Assembly: GCA_964386435.1 (NCBI GenBank)
Contig: CAYLSV010000041.1
Coordinates: forward strand, 1 to 31,868
Length of the DNA stretch: 31,868 bases
DNA from: CAYLSV01 sp964386435
GTDB lineage: Bacteria; Planctomycetota; Phycisphaerae; Tepidisphaerales; Tepidisphaeraceae
Direction of reading: 5' to 3'
In this document: one piece after another, positions 31,252 through 31,868 of the stretch
Position numbering within the stretch: position 1 is the stretch's first letter
How the letters are laid out: every line of letters begins with the position of its first letter
The notes under the pieces: model-generated
Told to the model about the DNA's origin: nothing
The model's database searches: none
The model's input: the letters and a program-made list of their open reading frames with translations, nothing else
Position numbers and translations under genes: made by a program

Positions 31252-31868
31252 TCAGGCGCTCTTGCGTTTGCGTTGGGGCTGGCTGAACGGGCCGCGGAGG
31301 CCGTCGACGACTTCGCCGTCAATCGTGTAATTCGCGGCCGGTTGGTCGGGGAGGTCGAACATCACGTTGATCATGACCTCCTCGCAGACGGCCCGCAGGG
31401 CGCGGGCGCCGGTCTCGCGGGTCAGGGCGCGGTCGGCGATCTTCTCCAGGGCGTCGTCGGTGAAGCTGACCGTGCTGCCCTCCATCTCGAAGAACCGCTG
31501 GTACTGGCGGATAATCGCGTTCTTCGGGGTGGTCAGGATGTTGATCAGCGCGTCGCGGCCCAACGGGTCGAGCGTCGCCACGACCGGCAGGCGGCCGACG
31601 AATTCGGGGATCATGCCGAACTCGACCAGATCCTCCGGCTGCACCTGGGACAAGATCTCACCGCGCTCCTCGGCGGTGTCTTCCTCGACAACCTCGGTGC
31701 TGAAGCCGATCATCCGTCGGCCCAGCCGCTTGCGGATGATGTCTTCCAGGCCCACGAAGCTGCCGCCGCAGATGAACAGGATCTGCGAGGTGTCCATCTG
31801 GATGTACTGCTGCTCCGGGTGCTTGCGGCCGCCCTGGGGCGGGATGTTGGCCACGGTGCCCTCGAGCA
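31252..31868 (-). CDS. clpX: ATP-dependent Clp protease ATP-binding subunit ClpX, 5' end cut by window edge
   Basis: About 205 C-terminal residues of the AAA+ unfoldase that feeds substrates to ClpP. The visible part begins LEGTVANIPPQGGRKHP and continues TSQILFICGGSFVGLEDII. RRMIGFS contains the IGF tripeptide that docks on ClpP. LSQVQPEDLVEFGMIPEFVGRLPVVATL follows, and RETGARALRAVCEEVM contains the sensor-2 arginine. The C-terminal tail QPQRKRKSA is basic. The frame is open to the right edge. It is convergent with the DUF4058 gene, with a shared terminator hairpin between. Confidence 0.96.
   Translation of the reverse strand, partial: LEGTVANIPPQGGRKHPEQQYIQMDTSQILFICGGSFVGLEDIIRKRLGRRMIGFSTEVVEEDTAEERGEILSQVQPEDLVEFGMIPEFVGRLPVVATLDPLGRDALINILTTPKNAIIRQYQRFFEMEGSTVSFTDDALEKIADRALTRETGARALRAVCEEVMINVMFDLPDQPAANYTIDGEVVDGLRGPFSQPQRKRKSA

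Overview
The window is high-GC, densely coded bacterial chromosome. The gene content suggests a planctomycete, probably from or near the Phycisphaerae. The signs are two Uma2-family proteins, a DUF4058 protein, a HARE-type winged-helix protein, a bacterial deoxyhypusine-synthase-like enzyme, and PilM/N/O genes mixed with GspG/I/J/K/H-type pseudopilins. This placement is an inference from family content; there is no rRNA in the window. I see no tRNA, rRNA, CRISPR array, prophage or transposase gene.

Layout. Positions 1-6308 hold mixed housekeeping and accessory genes: gluQ (cut by the left edge), a HARE winged-helix protein, a GT4 glycosyltransferase, a two-helix membrane protein, Uma2, a deoxyhypusine-synthase-like enzyme and a family 4 uracil-DNA glycosylase. 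Positions 6309-13519 hold dnaA, a squalene/phytoene synthase, a Nudix-like gene carrying an exact parS-type palindrome, uvrB, a second Uma2 and nadC. Two related intergenic inverted repeats flank the synthase.

Positions 13520-23324 form one long operon for an envelope-spanning type II secretion / type IV pilus-like machine. Its order is a GspG-like major pseudopilin, GspI-, GspJ- and GspK-like minor pseudopilins, a small exported protein, a GspH-like pseudopilin, PilM, PilN, PilO, a PilP/GspC-like protein and a secretin. It closes with a strong intrinsic terminator. A TPR lipoprotein follows, then a REP/BIME-like palindromic element.

Positions 24762-30392 carry a tight cluster: sensor histidine kinase, receiver protein, HD-GYP phosphodiesterase, STAS protein and a GspE/PilB ATPase. 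The ATPase has an N-terminal MshEN-like (c-di-GMP-binding type) region, so this cluster is probably the motor of the upstream machine together with its control circuit. A DUF4058 gene and the C-terminal part of clpX (cut by the right edge) complete the window. GspF/PilC and the prepilin peptidase are not present here.

The points I would look at first are: (1) the parS-like site inside a reading frame near dnaA; (2) a repeated TANNNT hexamer 5-7 nt before the start codons of eight genes without Shine-Dalgarno sequences, suggesting widespread leaderless transcription; (3) the kinase/receiver/HD-GYP/STAS/ATPase cluster; (4) a 12-bp hairpin separating the major pseudopilin from the minor ones; and (5) the two classes of intergenic palindromic repeats.
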